A DNA stretch of 64,000 nucleotides from Desulfobacca acetoxidans (GTDB lineage: Bacteria > Desulfobacterota > Desulfobaccia > Desulfobaccales > 0-14-0-80-60-11): positions 1 through 64,000 of the forward strand of contig DZCR01000002.1 of the NCBI GenBank assembly GCA_022736495.1, in the 5' to 3' direction. Made by a program: the position numbers and the translations under genes. Of the stretch, positions 26,933-36,064 are shown in pieces. Under the pieces are notes generated by a model that was not told the DNA's origin, did not search any database, and was given only the letters and a program-made list of their open reading frames with translations. Every line of letters begins with the position of its first letter. Position 1 is the stretch's first letter.

Positions 26933-27018
26933 AGAAAAATCTGGCCGTGCGACTGATAAACGCAAGAGTCGCCAATGCACTAGGCTTTGTTATGATGGCC
27001 TTCGGCGAGCCTGGCCGG

Positions 27019-27486
27019 TTAATCCTCCACAATCTTCTCGATATGGAATACCTGGAAAAAAAAGCCCGTGCCCAGCGACGAGAGTTCACCATAGAGCATG
27101 ACCGGGTCCAGGCGCTGTAAATCATATTTCTCGGCCAACTCCGGCGTTATGGCCGCCAGATCGTAATAGCCGGTCAGGTCATTCGTCCGGTAGAGAGCAA
27201 ACCAGCGGAGTTGGTACCACCGGATAGGATAGCGCAGCAGGGTTAAATAATTCCGGATCATGGCCGGGTCATAATTTACATATTGCCAGAAAAACGCCTT
27301 AACCCGGATTTTCTCACCGGCGTGAAGCCCGGCCGCCCGCGGCGCCAGCAGATCTTGATATTCAATGGGCTTGTAGGCCTGCGGGTCAAAAGTGGCGGGG
27401 TGTGGCTGGAGCCGGCCACAGGCGCAGAATCCCAACAGGGCGCACAGGACCAACGGCAACAGCCGCCGCAAAGGAGAATGTTTCAT
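27019..27486 (-). CDS. hypothetical lipoprotein, 155 aa
   Basis: The N-terminus MKHSPLRRLLPLVLCALLG leads to a lipobox LGFCAC. The mature part is mixed alpha/beta with many aromatic residues (KAFFWQYVNYDPAMIRN, YPIRWYQLRWFALY) and ends FFFQVFHIEKIVED. I recognise no family with confidence. The ATG at 27486 is favoured over one 10 codons upstream because it starts a clean signal peptide and has AAGG upstream. It is convergent with livF and divergent from 27550. Confidence 0.72.
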   Translation of the reverse strand: MKHSPLRRLLPLVLCALLGFCACGRLQPHPATFDPQAYKPIEYQDLLAPRAAGLHAGEKIRVKAFFWQYVNYDPAMIRNYLTLLRYPIRWYQLRWFALYRTNDLTGYYDLAAITPELAEKYDLQRLDPVMLYGELSSLGTGFFFQVFHIEKIVED

Positions 27487-27549
27487 GGAAGTTGCCTTAT
27501 CTGCGGTCTTCGCCATAATATATCAAAGTTCTCATGAGGAGATGTTGTT

Positions 27550-27825
27550 ATGGCCTGTCCCATAATTATCCGTCGCCATGACGGGGTCCAGTCCTACCTG
27601 GTGCTGGACGATAATCCCCGGGAGTTGCTGCACCACGTCGGCTTTGCCGAACCACTTTCCGTGCGTCCCTGGCTGGGGTCCACCGACCCCCTGGAGGCCC
27701 TGGAGGAATGGGCGGAAATGCTGGCGGAGGACCCGGACAACTATGTGGCCACCGATGCCGAAAATCGAGATTATTGCCTGGATTGCTCTCAGTGGGACGA
27801 AATCCCCATGTGGCCCAAGCGCTAG
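27550..27825 (+). CDS. hypothetical acidic protein, 91 aa
   Basis: GAGGAG stands 8 bases before the ATG. The product is acidic and soluble, starting MACPIIIRRHDGVQSYLVLD, with an LEALEEWAEMLAEDPDNYV helix and a closing CLDCSQWDEIPMWPKR that includes a CxxC pair. No family is recognised. The single-gene unit sits between two minus-strand genes. A redox or metal role for the CxxC cannot be claimed from two cysteines alone. Confidence 0.62.
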   Translation: MACPIIIRRHDGVQSYLVLDDNPRELLHHVGFAEPLSVRPWLGSTDPLEALEEWAEMLAEDPDNYVATDAENRDYCLDCSQWDEIPMWPKR

Positions 27826-27888
27826 GGGTATGTCCCCTTATCGGGTTTGCCGCAACTGCATTCTGTTTGCTGATTGTTGAAAACCCCC

Positions 27889-29127
27889 TCACTCCGCCAT
27901 CAAGCTCACATGGGCCAAAACCTTGGCATCCCCCAAAATATGGCTCAGGTAACAAAATTCGTTGGGCTGGTGGGCGCAGTCGTTGGCGGTCATCCATACC
28001 GCCGCGGGGAGGCCCGCCTTCCTAAAGAACGCGGCCACGGTGCCCCCCCCGATCCCCTGGGGGATGGCGTCGCGTCCATAAACCTGCCGGATGGCTTGCT
28101 CTAGAGCCTTGACGACCGGCGCCTCCCTGGCCGTGGGCGGGGCGCTGGCCAGCGTTTGCACCGGCTCAACTTCCACGCTGACCCCGAATTTTTGCGCCGC
28201 CCCCAGGGCAAGAGCCCGGACGCGCTCGGTGACCTGGGCCAAATCGTAGTCCGGCAATACCCGGCAATCCAGATAGAAAACGTCCCGGCCCGGAATGGTG
28301 TTGATATTGGGCACGTTGGCCTCTTTCTTGGTGGGCTCAAACGTGCTCCCGGGGGGCCGGAACAGCGGGTTTTGCAGAGGAAATTCCCGTTGCAGCTCAT
28401 CTAAGGCCACAATCACATACGCCGCGGCTCGCAGCGTATTTTTGGCCTTGTGCGGCCGGGAGGCGTGGCTCTGCTGCCCCAGGAGCGTTACTTTCAGCCA
28501 GAGGATGCTCTTTTCCGCCACCTCGATCATGGTGCCGTCCTGGCTGCCGGCGTCGGGAACGATAATCAGGTCCCGCTGGGAAAAAAGCTGCCGCTGTGTG
28601 CGGAGCAGGTGGCTCAGACCCTTGTCGTTGCCGGTTTCTTCGTCCGCCACCAAGGCCAGGGCGATGGTGCGCTCCGGGCTCATCTTCAGATCCAGGAAGG
28701 CCTTCACGGCCATAAGCGACATGACGATGCCGTGATGGTCGTCTTCCGTGCCCCGCCCGTACAGGCGGTCGCCGTCCACCCGGAGGGCAAAAGGGTCCGA
28801 GTCCCAGAGGGTTAAGTCCCCCGGGGGCACCACGTCTGTATGGCTTAAGATCCAGACCTTTTCCGGTCTTTTCCCCGGCAGATAGGCCACCAGGTTGGGG
28901 CGCACCCCGCTTGAAACCCGGTCGTCGGGTGCGGGATAGTCGTCGACCTTGAGGCCCCACCCGGTCAACAGGTCGGTGAGGAACGCGGCCTTTTCGGTTT
29001 CGCCCGCGCCCTCCACCTCCGGCCCCAACGCCACCCGGGAGACCAGCTCCCGCTGGAGCTCGGTGGCCGGTTCTTGATAGGTATCCAGGCGTTCGCACAA
29101 ACGCCGGAACATCTCATCTTTGGTCAT
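27889..29127 (-). CDS. M20-family metallopeptidase (DapE/ArgE type)
   Basis: A 412-aa zinc hydrolase. Metal-site motifs are in order: LSHTDVVPPGD (HxD, about residue 95), YGRGTEDDHHG (bridging Asp), ADEETGNDKG (EE pair, catalytic Glu first), and a late CAHQPNEF His. The dimerisation domain lies about 200-310 (YLDCRVLPDYD). Members act on peptides or N-acyl amino acids such as N-succinyl-diaminopimelate or acetylornithine. The substrate is not readable from sequence; it is best called an M20 aminoacyl hydrolase. Confidence 0.9.
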   Translation of the reverse strand: MTKDEMFRRLCERLDTYQEPATELQRELVSRVALGPEVEGAGETEKAAFLTDLLTGWGLKVDDYPAPDDRVSSGVRPNLVAYLPGKRPEKVWILSHTDVVPPGDLTLWDSDPFALRVDGDRLYGRGTEDDHHGIVMSLMAVKAFLDLKMSPERTIALALVADEETGNDKGLSHLLRTQRQLFSQRDLIIVPDAGSQDGTMIEVAEKSILWLKVTLLGQQSHASRPHKAKNTLRAAAYVIVALDELQREFPLQNPLFRPPGSTFEPTKKEANVPNINTIPGRDVFYLDCRVLPDYDLAQVTERVRALALGAAQKFGVSVEVEPVQTLASAPPTAREAPVVKALEQAIRQVYGRDAIPQGIGGGTVAAFFRKAGLPAAVWMTANDCAHQPNEFCYLSHILGDAKVLAHVSLMAE

Positions 29128-29194
29128 GTGTTAACCTGCTCGATTAATTTCAATGATATACAAATGTCGGGGCCGACCCGCGTGTTGGTTCACA

Positions 29195-29220
29195 GGGCGG
29201 ACACACAGGTCCGCCCCTAC
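29195..29220. repeat. GGGCGGAC hairpin repeat, copy 2
   Basis: GGGCGGACACACAGGTCCGCCCCTAC differs by one base from the unit at 19313-19338. It lies in the gap upstream of the M20 peptidase gene. Confidence 0.6.
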
Positions 29221-29319
29221 AAGAAAAATCAGCCACTGGTCACGCCGGGCTTTTCCTTCGCTGCGCCATCATATATAATTCCAGTGCCTGATGACAAGAA
29301 GAGTTTGGGCAACCAGGGC

Positions 29320-29394
29320 TGATGATTTCGCAAAAAGTCCAAATTTCCCTCTCCTGCAGCGGGGGAGGGGACCTGACGTTTGCCGAGTTCATCA
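29320..29394. repeat. MITE-like repeat with terminal inverted repeats, copy A
   Basis: It begins TGATGATTTCGCAAAAAGTC and ends GACGTTTGCCGAGTTCATCA, imperfect inverted repeats of about 20 bp, with a CCCTCTCC...GGGGAGGGG stem inside. A second copy of the same layout is at 39587-39666. It is intergenic, between divergent genes, and probably a non-autonomous mobile or REP-type element. Confidence 0.6.
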
Positions 29395-29504
29395 GGGCTG
29401 GGTAATTATCTTTGCCCGGGCCAGGCCCGTGGCGCGGCCCCGCGCCTGATGCTCCGGGGTGATATCTTGTGGGACCATAGACCCGATCAAAGGGAGGAAG
29501 TGTT

Positions 29505-29912
29505 ATGAAGATCAAACGGATCGCCCATCTGGGCATCGCCGTGAAGGACCTGGAAGCTCCCAAAAAGCTCTATACCGAAAATCTCAACCTGGAGTTGAAG
29601 GGCGACGAAGTGGTGGAAACCCAGAAGGTCAAGGTAAGCTTTATTAAGGTAGGGGAGAGCAACCTGGAACTACTCCTGCCCACGTCCCCGGACAGCGCCG
29701 TGGCCAAGTTCCTGGAAAACAAAGGGGAAGGCTTCCATCACCTGGCCCTGGAAGTGGAGGACATCCACGCCGCGGTGGCGGAATTGCAGGCCGCCGGCGT
29801 TAAGCTCATCGACGAGAAACCCCGGGAAGGCGCCCACGGCGCGCTGGTGGCATTTATCCACCCCAAGGCCACCTTCGGCCTGCTGGTGGAGTTGTGCCAG
29901 TACCCCCACTGA
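29505..29912 (+). CDS. mce: methylmalonyl-CoA epimerase
   Basis: A 135-aa vicinal-oxygen-chelate fold enzyme that interconverts R- and S-methylmalonyl-CoA. Metal ligands and family motifs are visible: IKRIAHLGIAVKDLEAPKKL (His near residue 8), EGFHHLALEVEDIHAAV and late LVELCQ (Glu). AGGGAGG precedes the ATG. The enzyme belongs to propionate oxidation or the succinate-propionate route, consistent with an anaerobic deltaproteobacterium and with the succinyl-CoA ligase genes in this window. No mutase gene lies nearby. Confidence 0.93.
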   Translation: MKIKRIAHLGIAVKDLEAPKKLYTENLNLELKGDEVVETQKVKVSFIKVGESNLELLLPTSPDSAVAKFLENKGEGFHHLALEVEDIHAAVAELQAAGVKLIDEKPREGAHGALVAFIHPKATFGLLVELCQYPH

Positions 29913-29924
29913 GGCTTAGCCGCC

Positions 29925-30725
29925 ATGGGGATTAGCGCCTCAGCCCTGGTGGCCCGGGTTCAGGTCAATATCCCCTTTCCGTTTTTGCAGGCGGGATATC
30001 TCGAGAAGTTTTTATCCCGGGGCCTCAACCCGGAGATCGGCCTGGACGCCTATAGCCTGGGGCACTATCCGCCCAGAGCCTTTCATCAAGTGGCCCGGGC
30101 TTTTCATGGGGCCGGGCGGCGGATCACCCTGCACGGCCCCTTTCAGGATCTGGCCCCGGGGGCGTTGGACGATGGGGTCCTGGGCGCGGCGCGCTGCCGG
30201 CTTCGCCAGGCCTTTCGCTATCTGCCGGTATTTCGGCCCACGGCGGTAGTCTGCCACCTGGGCTATGAAGCCCGACACTACCGCTGGGACCAGGAACTCT
30301 GGCTGGCCCGCAGCGCCGCCACCTGGAAGGAATTGGCCGGGCGGGCGGCTCCGTACGGCGTAACGGTGATGCTGGAAAACGTCTCTGAGACCGAGCCGGA
30401 ACTCTTCCTGGAAGTTCTGGCCCGGGCAAACGCGCCGAACCTTAAAGTCTGCTTTGACGTTGGCCACCTGCTGGCCTTCAGCACCGGCGATTTCCCTTAC
30501 TGGCTCAAGACCCTGGCCCCGGTCATCGGGCACCTGCACCTGCACGACAACCACGGGGATGAAGACAACCACCTGGCCCTGGGCGCGGGCCGGGTCCCCC
30601 TCAAGGAAACCCTCGACTACCTGGCGGCACATAAGCGCCGCCCCTCCGTCACCTTGGAACCCCATCAGGAAGGCAGCCTGGAACCCTCGCTGGAGTACCT
30701 GGCGGGCATCTGGCCCTGGGACTGA
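29925..30725 (+). CDS. sugar-phosphate isomerase/epimerase-like TIM-barrel protein
   Basis: A 266-aa protein of the xylose-isomerase-like/AP endonuclease 2 fold. Recognisable parts are ITLHGPFQDLAPG, VVCHLGYEARHY, VTVMLENVSETEP, CFDVGHLLAFSTG and HLHLHDNHGDEDNHLALG-type His/Asp/Glu metal ligands at successive strand ends. It starts 13 bp after the epimerase gene, so the two may be co-transcribed. The real substrate is unknown; members include sugar isomerases and endonuclease IV. It lacks the full endonuclease IV signature, so an isomerase is likelier. Confidence 0.82.
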   Translation: MGISASALVARVQVNIPFPFLQAGYLEKFLSRGLNPEIGLDAYSLGHYPPRAFHQVARAFHGAGRRITLHGPFQDLAPGALDDGVLGAARCRLRQAFRYLPVFRPTAVVCHLGYEARHYRWDQELWLARSAATWKELAGRAAPYGVTVMLENVSETEPELFLEVLARANAPNLKVCFDVGHLLAFSTGDFPYWLKTLAPVIGHLHLHDNHGDEDNHLALGAGRVPLKETLDYLAAHKRRPSVTLEPHQEGSLEPSLEYLAGIWPWD

Positions 30726-31629
30726 ACCTTACTGCGAAAGTGCGTCATTGATGCTGCTCTTTCTGGAAATTCCCCTGACCTGGCCTCTATAGTGAGTCAA
30801 AATTCTCGTCTCAACTACCAGGACTTTATACCATGCAGGTTGGTTCCCGGTTGCTAAAATTCGTTGCCCCATTCTCCCCTTGTGGCCCCCCTCCAGGCCA
30901 GACACGCGAGTCCACTTCTGCCCAAGATTTTCTTCTGCGGGGGGTGCCCCAAATGGGCCATGGCCGTTTAGCCGGAATCAAGGGCCGCAGACTCCCACCC
31001 TTGTTCCGGCAAGGCCTTATTGCTGCGGCACTTCCCGCAATCCTGCGGCCCTCCAGCAGCATCCGGGCCGCGGCGGGCGATACCTCGCAGAGTTGGTGCG
31101 GACCGCAGGCGGTACAAAGCGGCACAAATGCGGCACCCGGGAGAAAATAAAAGGGATAAAGCGCAATAATCCAGGTATGTTGAGGCTGAAGCGCGGGATA
31201 TAACCGCAAAAATTTTCCCTTCTGGAACAAAAGTGTCTTTCACAAGGGTGCTAGTTGCGCTAAAATGTCGCGCTGATAAGTAACTTATTGATTATACAGT
31301 TATTTTTAAGTATAACGCTATATCTCGAGCAAGTCATTGAAAATGCAAGATTTTTCGCCACATTCCGCCTGGCCTTGTCAGAAAATGAGGTTTTTGCGAT
31401 GCATTTTCGTCTCACTTTGCCACGGACGCCTCAACTGAGCCAGGGGGATGGCAAACCTTGCTGATCCCAGGCCCGGCCTTAATGCTTTACAGCCGGGATA
31501 TGAACAGATAAAATAACTCAGTTTCCATAACTTTGTTTATATATTGAAAATCCTTGCGGCCTGCGTCATGCATCCCTGCCGAGGCGCGAGTCGTGCGCAT
31601 TTTTATAAAGCGAGGGCATACTCAGCTTC
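30726..31629. other. 900-bp interval without a convincing gene
   Basis: Frames exist on both strands (for example 30826-31230 minus), but they are rich in Pro, Arg and Cys, show no family resemblance and have no ribosome-binding site. The right third (31240-31560) turns AT-rich and holds an exact 9-bp inverted repeat GAAAATGCA (31339-31347) / TGCATTTTC (31400-31408). It may be decayed sequence plus the dxr promoter region. Confidence 0.45.
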
Positions 31630-32790
31630 ATGAAACGCCTGGCTATTCTTGGTTCCACCGGCTCCATCGGCCAAAGCACCCTGGCGGTGGTGGCGGAGCA
31701 CCCCCATGAGTTTGTCGTGACGGGATTGGCTGCGGGCCAGAACGTGCCAATCCTGGCCGAACAAATCCGGCAATTTCACCCGGCCATGGTCTCGGTTCAG
31801 GATGAGAAGGTAGCCGCCCGCTTGCGGGAGCTGCTGCCCCGGGAAGGGGCCCCGGAACTGCTCTGGGGGCCGGAAGGCGCCCGGCAGGTGGCGGTGGCGA
31901 CCGGGGCCGACCTGGTGGTCTCCGCCATGGTGGGCGCGGTGGGGCTGGAGCCCACCCTCGCGGCGATTCAGGCCGGTCTGCCCGTGGCCCTGGCCAACAA
32001 AGAGACCCTGGTGGCCGCCGGTTCCCTGGTCATGGCCGCGGCCAAAGCCCAGGGCGTCTCCATCATCCCCGTGGACAGTGAACACAGCGCCATTTTTCAA
32101 GCCCTCCACGGCCAGCGCCCGGAGGATGTGCGACTGCTCTGGCTGACCGCGTCCGGCGGCCCGTTTCGGGCCTGGGACGCTGAGCGCCTGGGCCAGGTGA
32201 CGGCCGAACAGGCCCTGAAACATCCCAACTGGAACATGGGGCCCAAGATCACCATCGATTCGGCCACCATGATGAACAAAGCTTTAGAGGTGATCGAGGC
32301 CTCGGTGCTCTTCGAATTGCCGGTGGATAAGGTGCGGGTTTACATCCATCCCCAGAGCATCATCCATTCCCTGGTGGAGTTTGTGGACGGGTCGGTGATC
32401 GCCCAGTTGGGCGTGCCGGACATGCGCCTGCCCATCGCCTATGCCCTGACCTATCCCCGGCGCCTGCCCCTGAACTCGCCGCCCCTGGACCTGTGCCGGG
32501 TCGGCCAGCTTACCTTTGAGAGTCCCGATACGAGCCGTTTTCCCGGGCTGGCCCTGGGATATGCCGCGGCCCGCGCCGGTGGCACCATGCCCGCGGTGCT
32601 CAATGCCGCCAACGAAATAGCGGTGGCTGCGTTCCTTAAGGGCCGCCTGCCGTTTATGGGCATTCCCGCCACGGTGGAGGCCACCATGAACGCCCACCAG
32701 CCTCAGCCGCTGGAGAGCCTGGAGCAAATTTTAGCCGTCAACCGTTGGGCCCGGGATTTCGCCCACGGTTTGATTAACCGCAAGGGATAG
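31630..32790 (+). CDS. dxr: 1-deoxy-D-xylulose 5-phosphate reductoisomerase
   Basis: A 386-aa NADPH enzyme making 2-C-methyl-D-erythritol 4-phosphate in the MEP isoprenoid pathway. Motifs are the Rossmann GSTGSIGQSTLAV at residue 7, LANKETLVAAG, VDSEHSAIFQAL (metal site), TIDSATMMNKALEVIEA and LNAANEIAVAAFL. The length is normal. The gene opens a dxr-rseP-tsaB run in the same direction; dxr next to rseP is a common arrangement. The ribosome-binding site is weak. Confidence 0.97.
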   Translation: MKRLAILGSTGSIGQSTLAVVAEHPHEFVVTGLAAGQNVPILAEQIRQFHPAMVSVQDEKVAARLRELLPREGAPELLWGPEGARQVAVATGADLVVSAMVGAVGLEPTLAAIQAGLPVALANKETLVAAGSLVMAAAKAQGVSIIPVDSEHSAIFQALHGQRPEDVRLLWLTASGGPFRAWDAERLGQVTAEQALKHPNWNMGPKITIDSATMMNKALEVIEASVLFELPVDKVRVYIHPQSIIHSLVEFVDGSVIAQLGVPDMRLPIAYALTYPRRLPLNSPPLDLCRVGQLTFESPDTSRFPGLALGYAAARAGGTMPAVLNAANEIAVAAFLKGRLPFMGIPATVEATMNAHQPQPLESLEQILAVNRWARDFAHGLINRKG

Positions 32791-32848
32791 AACGCTCGGA
32801 GCCGCAAGTACGGTCCGCTATGAGTAATATTTCTCCCACAGGAGCATT

Positions 32849-33928
32849 TTGACCATTATGGTAACCGCGTTAGCGACCATCTTAGTCCTGGGAGTCCTGG
32901 TCTTCGTCCACGAATTGGGCCATTTCCTCGTGGCCAAATTTTTCGGAGTGCGGGTTGACGCCTTTTCCCTGGGCTTCCCGCCTAAATTGCTGCACAAGAA
33001 GATCGGGGATACGGATTATCGTCTGTCCGTGATTCCGCTGGGGGGCTACGTCAAGTTATTCGGGGAAAATCCCGGCGATGAAGTGCCGCCGGAGTTGGAA
33101 CCGGTGTCCTTTTCCCACCAACCCCTCTGGCATCGTTTCTTGATCGTCTTAGCCGGTCCCGCCTTTAATCTGCTCTTCGCCGCCGTGGCCCTCTTCCTGG
33201 TCTTTACTTTTGCCGGCATCCCCTACCTTACCACAACTGTAGGGGGCGTGAAGGAAGGTTCCCCCGCGGCCCAGGCGGGTCTGGAAAAAGGCGATCAAAT
33301 CCTGTCGGTGGCGGGGCAAAAGGTGAGCCGCTGGGAAGAACTGTCGCAGAAAATCCGGGCAATCGGGGAACATCCCCTGACCCTGTCGGTGAAACGGGGC
33401 GACCGGGTCTTTCCGGTGACGCTGACCCCCGAGTCCATGGAAACCACGGATATCTTTGGGGCCAAGGTGTCGGCCGTGATCATCGGCATCAGTGCCGGGG
33501 ATCAGGTGGCCACGGAGCACGTCGGTCCCTTCCGGGCCTTGGAGCAGGGCGTGGTGTACACAGGACGCCTGACCTGGCTGACCGTCGAAAGCCTCTATAA
33601 GCTCCTGGCCCGGCAAGTGCCGTTAAAAAGCATCGGCGGCCCCATCCTCATCGCCCAGGTGGCGGGCCAACAGGCGGAGATGGGGGTAGCCTCCCTGGTT
33701 CAGTTTATGGCGGGCCTGAGCGTCAACCTCTTTCTGCTCAACCTCCTGCCCATCCCCGTGTTGGATGGCGGTCACCTGTTTTTCTTCACCCTGGAAGCGA
33801 TCCGGGGCAAGCCCGTGGAGGTCAAGCATCGGGAGATGGCCCAGGGGTTGGGCCTGATGTTGATCCTGGCGCTGATGCTGCTGGTTTTTTATCAGGATAT
33901 CCTGCGCCTGGTCCAGCCTCAGTATTGA
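32849..33928 (+). CDS. rseP: site-2 intramembrane metalloprotease RseP
   Basis: A 359-aa inner-membrane protease. The zinc site HELGH lies near residue 23 (VFVHELGHFLVAKFFG). A PDZ domain lies at about residues 120-205 (EGSPAAQAGLEKGDQILSVAG), and the second zinc/active-site motif is LLPIPVLDGGHLFF. It cleaves anti-sigma factors or other single-pass proteins during envelope stress and clears signal-peptide remnants. TTG at 32849 is chosen as start because AGGAG lies 4-5 bases before it; an ATG three codons on is the alternative. Confidence 0.95.
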   Translation: MTIMVTALATILVLGVLVFVHELGHFLVAKFFGVRVDAFSLGFPPKLLHKKIGDTDYRLSVIPLGGYVKLFGENPGDEVPPELEPVSFSHQPLWHRFLIVLAGPAFNLLFAAVALFLVFTFAGIPYLTTTVGGVKEGSPAAQAGLEKGDQILSVAGQKVSRWEELSQKIRAIGEHPLTLSVKRGDRVFPVTLTPESMETTDIFGAKVSAVIIGISAGDQVATEHVGPFRALEQGVVYTGRLTWLTVESLYKLLARQVPLKSIGGPILIAQVAGQQAEMGVASLVQFMAGLSVNLFLLNLLPIPVLDGGHLFFFTLEAIRGKPVEVKHREMAQGLGLMLILALMLLVFYQDILRLVQPQY

Positions 33929-33931
33929 GTC

Positions 33932-34594
33932 ATGCTCATCTTGGCCCTGGATACTGCCACCGAGAAGGGCAGTCTGGCCCTGGTGGCGGAAGACCAGGTG
34001 CTGATGGAACATGCCCTGGAGTCCCACGGCGCCTACCTGACCCGCCTGATGCCCGGAGTGGCGGCGCTCTTTGACAAAACCGGCAAAGAACTAAGGGATC
34101 TGGCCGCGGTGGCCGTAAGCCTCGGTCCCGGCAACTTCACCGGGCTCAGAATCGGCCTGGCCACCGCCAAGACGTTAGCCTGGTCCCTGCAATGTCCCTT
34201 GGTGCCGGTGCCCACCATGGAGGTGCTGGCGGCCCAGTTTCCCTGTCATCCCCACCCCATCGGGGTGGTCATGGACGCCAAACGCGGGGAAGTCTTCTGG
34301 GGGCTTTTTCAGTGCCCGGAAGACCAGCCCCAGGTGCTGGAAGGGCCGCTGCGTCTGGCGGCGGTTGACCTCCCACCCCGGTTGCCCCGCCCCTTGCTGC
34401 TCACCGGTCCCGGGCTCAAGGTTCACTTCGACGTGCTGACCCCGCAGCTTTCCCCGGAGATTGCCCTGGCCCCACCGGAAATGCGCTCACCCAGAGCCCC
34501 CATCCTGGCCTGCCTGGCCCGCCACCGCCTCAAGCGAGGCCAGGCCGCCAACCCCGCCCAACTGGTTCCCACCTACCTGAGACCCGCGTTGTAA
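33932..34594 (+). CDS. tsaB: tRNA threonylcarbamoyladenosine biosynthesis protein TsaB
   Basis: A 220-aa ASKHA-fold protein, non-catalytic partner of TsaD in t6A37 synthesis. Motifs are MLILALDTATEKGSLAL at the start and AVSLGPGNFTGLRIGLATAK (residues 51-70). The C-terminal part is variable, as usual for TsaB. It follows rseP by 3 bp, so it is presumably co-transcribed and coupled. tsaD and tsaE are not in the window. Confidence 0.9.
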   Translation: MLILALDTATEKGSLALVAEDQVLMEHALESHGAYLTRLMPGVAALFDKTGKELRDLAAVAVSLGPGNFTGLRIGLATAKTLAWSLQCPLVPVPTMEVLAAQFPCHPHPIGVVMDAKRGEVFWGLFQCPEDQPQVLEGPLRLAAVDLPPRLPRPLLLTGPGLKVHFDVLTPQLSPEIALAPPEMRSPRAPILACLARHRLKRGQAANPAQLVPTYLRPAL

Positions 34595-34668
34595 AACCTA
34601 TAGGCCTCATCAAACAACGAAAATGGCCTTTTGCTGTCGAAGATTAGTTTGATTGCGGCCGGGTCTCC

Positions 34669-34880
34669 CTGAAGAGTTTCCGGCCCAAGTACACCCCGCC
34701 CCCTGAAGGCGGCGGCGGTCGCAACCCGGAAGTGGATTTTCATGGGGAGAAGCGGCTGAACCAGACGCACGCCTCTACCACCGACCCCGAGGCCCGGCTT
34801 TTCCGCAAGGGCAAAGGCAAAGAGGCCAAGCTCTGTTTCATGGGGCACGTGCTGATGGAGAACCGCCACGGCCTGATGAT
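34669..34880 (+). pseudogene. IS5-family transposase fragment
   Basis: The open frame reads SFRPKYTPPPEGGGG, then DFHGEKRLNQTHASTTDPEA and RLFRKGKGKEAKLCFMGHVL, ending MENRHGLMI. This block is the well-known middle region of IS5-family DDE transposases. There is no start, and after HGLMI the frame runs into unrelated sequence at about 34881, where a different transposase fragment begins on the other strand. It is thus a truncated relic of at most 70 codons. Confidence 0.8.
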
Positions 34881-35150
34881 CTCGCCCCTCCAGGCGATGG
34901 TCTGATATGCGTTATCTGGCAAATCCTGAGCTGCTTTTAAAACCTTCACCGGAGTGTGCTGCGGACTGCGACGCGGCAACTTCGGCGGCCGCCCACAGCC
35001 CGAATACTCAGGTGGGGTTAATGGTTCCGTGCCTGGGACCCACACCTTGGTGCTCTTTTGAATACCGAGCCCGTAGGAGAGGTTCAAGCGACGTACACCC
35101 CGGCGAAATTCACTGTCGTTACCGTGGCCCGCATGACACAGTAGTTTTAT
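34881..35150 (-). pseudogene. IS701-like transposase fragment
   Basis: Read on the minus strand: CHAGHGNDSEFRRGVRRLNL, SYGLGIQKSTKVWVPGTEPL, SGCGRPPKLPRRSP, AYQTIAWRGE. This resembles the DDE core of IS701-type transposases (ADAGYG...V-GIQ..T-VW-PG...GRGRPP). Both ends are lost: it stops at the junction with the IS5 fragment and abuts the IS630 ORF near 35150-35180. Confidence 0.7.
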
Positions 35151-35179
35151 CCGGGTAAGAGAGAAAGCCTCTGATCTCC

Positions 35180-35674
35180 TTATTGGTTCTTTTTAAAGGA
35201 TTCCTGGGCTTGCTTATCCGCCTTGGCATGTCGTGGCCGTGGCACCTGCTGCCGAAAGCCCAGTTGCCGCACCAATTCCCAGGTGGCGGTTTTACCCAAA
35301 GTGATGCCGAACTCTGTCTCTATTGCCAAAGCCAGTTTAGCCAAGGTCCAAAAAATGGGTTCTCCTTTACTGTTACGGCTTTCTTCAAGCCACCCGGCCA
35401 CTTGCTGCCGGTGTTCTGAACCCAACTTGGGGGGCTTATGCCCTTTGGGTTCATCAGCCAGACCAGCGATGCCTTTGGAGGAAAAACGCTTTATCCATCG
35501 CCATAATGTGGTGCGGTCAGTGCCAAAAACCGAGCCGACCAGACCGATTGGATAGCGGGCACAGCTGATAATGGCCTTCAGTCGAATACAAACTTTACAA
35601 TTTGGGAAATCCTTTAAGGCTGCTTCCGCTTTTTCCACTAATGTTGCATCAATCACTGCTTTCGGTCGGCCCAT
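35180..35674 (-). pseudogene. IS630-family transposase ORFA, ORFB missing
   Basis: 164 codons from ATG at 35674, with GGAGGGGG upstream. The product is the HTH half of an IS630 transposase: SVFGTDRTTLWRWIKRFSSK and GIAGLADEPKGHKPPKL, then winged-helix KLALAIETEFGITLGKTAT. It ends AQESFKKNQ at a TTTAAAAAG slippery-type site, where IS630 elements normally shift into ORFB with the DDE catalytic domain. Downstream there is no DDE frame, only the IS701-like relic, so the element cannot transpose by itself. Confidence 0.8.
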
Positions 35675-36027
35675 GGCAATCCCCCCTCCATTGGACTGGC
35701 TTGGAGGGATTATCAATGATATTATGTTGCATGTCAATACGAAATTGTATAACCTACCATCCTGGGAGGTGCGCGAAACCAAACCGGAGACGGGGGTGGA
35801 GCGCCAGTGCCGGCAATCGGCCGCGGAGGCCCTGGCAGAACTGCCTGAGCACGGTGATGTGGGAGCGCACAAGGACTCTGACAAGATTAAAATCACTTGG
35901 GGATGCTTCGCCCCCCTCAGATGGGTTACAATGATCGGAAATTTCAGCAGGTGCTTTTGAAAGCCGAGGGCGGCAATCGCGGCCCGGCCTGAGACCGAGG
36001 CTGGCGTCGCCAATATTGTAAAAATGC

Positions 36028-36056
36028 TTGACAATTATGCCTCGCAAGAGCACAAT
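36028..36056 (+). promoter_or_regulatory. promoter candidate for zapB-zapA
   Basis: TTGACA, 17 bases, CACAAT. The predicted start (about 36063) falls almost on the zapB ATG at 36065, suggesting a leaderless or very short-leader message. Confidence 0.5.
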
Positions 36057-36064
36057 CTATAATC

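Noticed and set aside
26929..27120. 63-aa frame following livF
   Set aside because: It overlaps the better-supported minus-strand lipoprotein gene and has no homologous features.
30826..31230. 134-aa minus frame in the gap before dxr
   Set aside because: Pro/Arg/Cys-rich composition, no start signal and no family; kept only as part of an unexplained interval.
35675..36034. 120-residue N-terminal extension of the IS630 ORFA
   Set aside because: The strong GGAGGGGG site before ATG 35674 and the normal IS630 N-terminus favour the short form.
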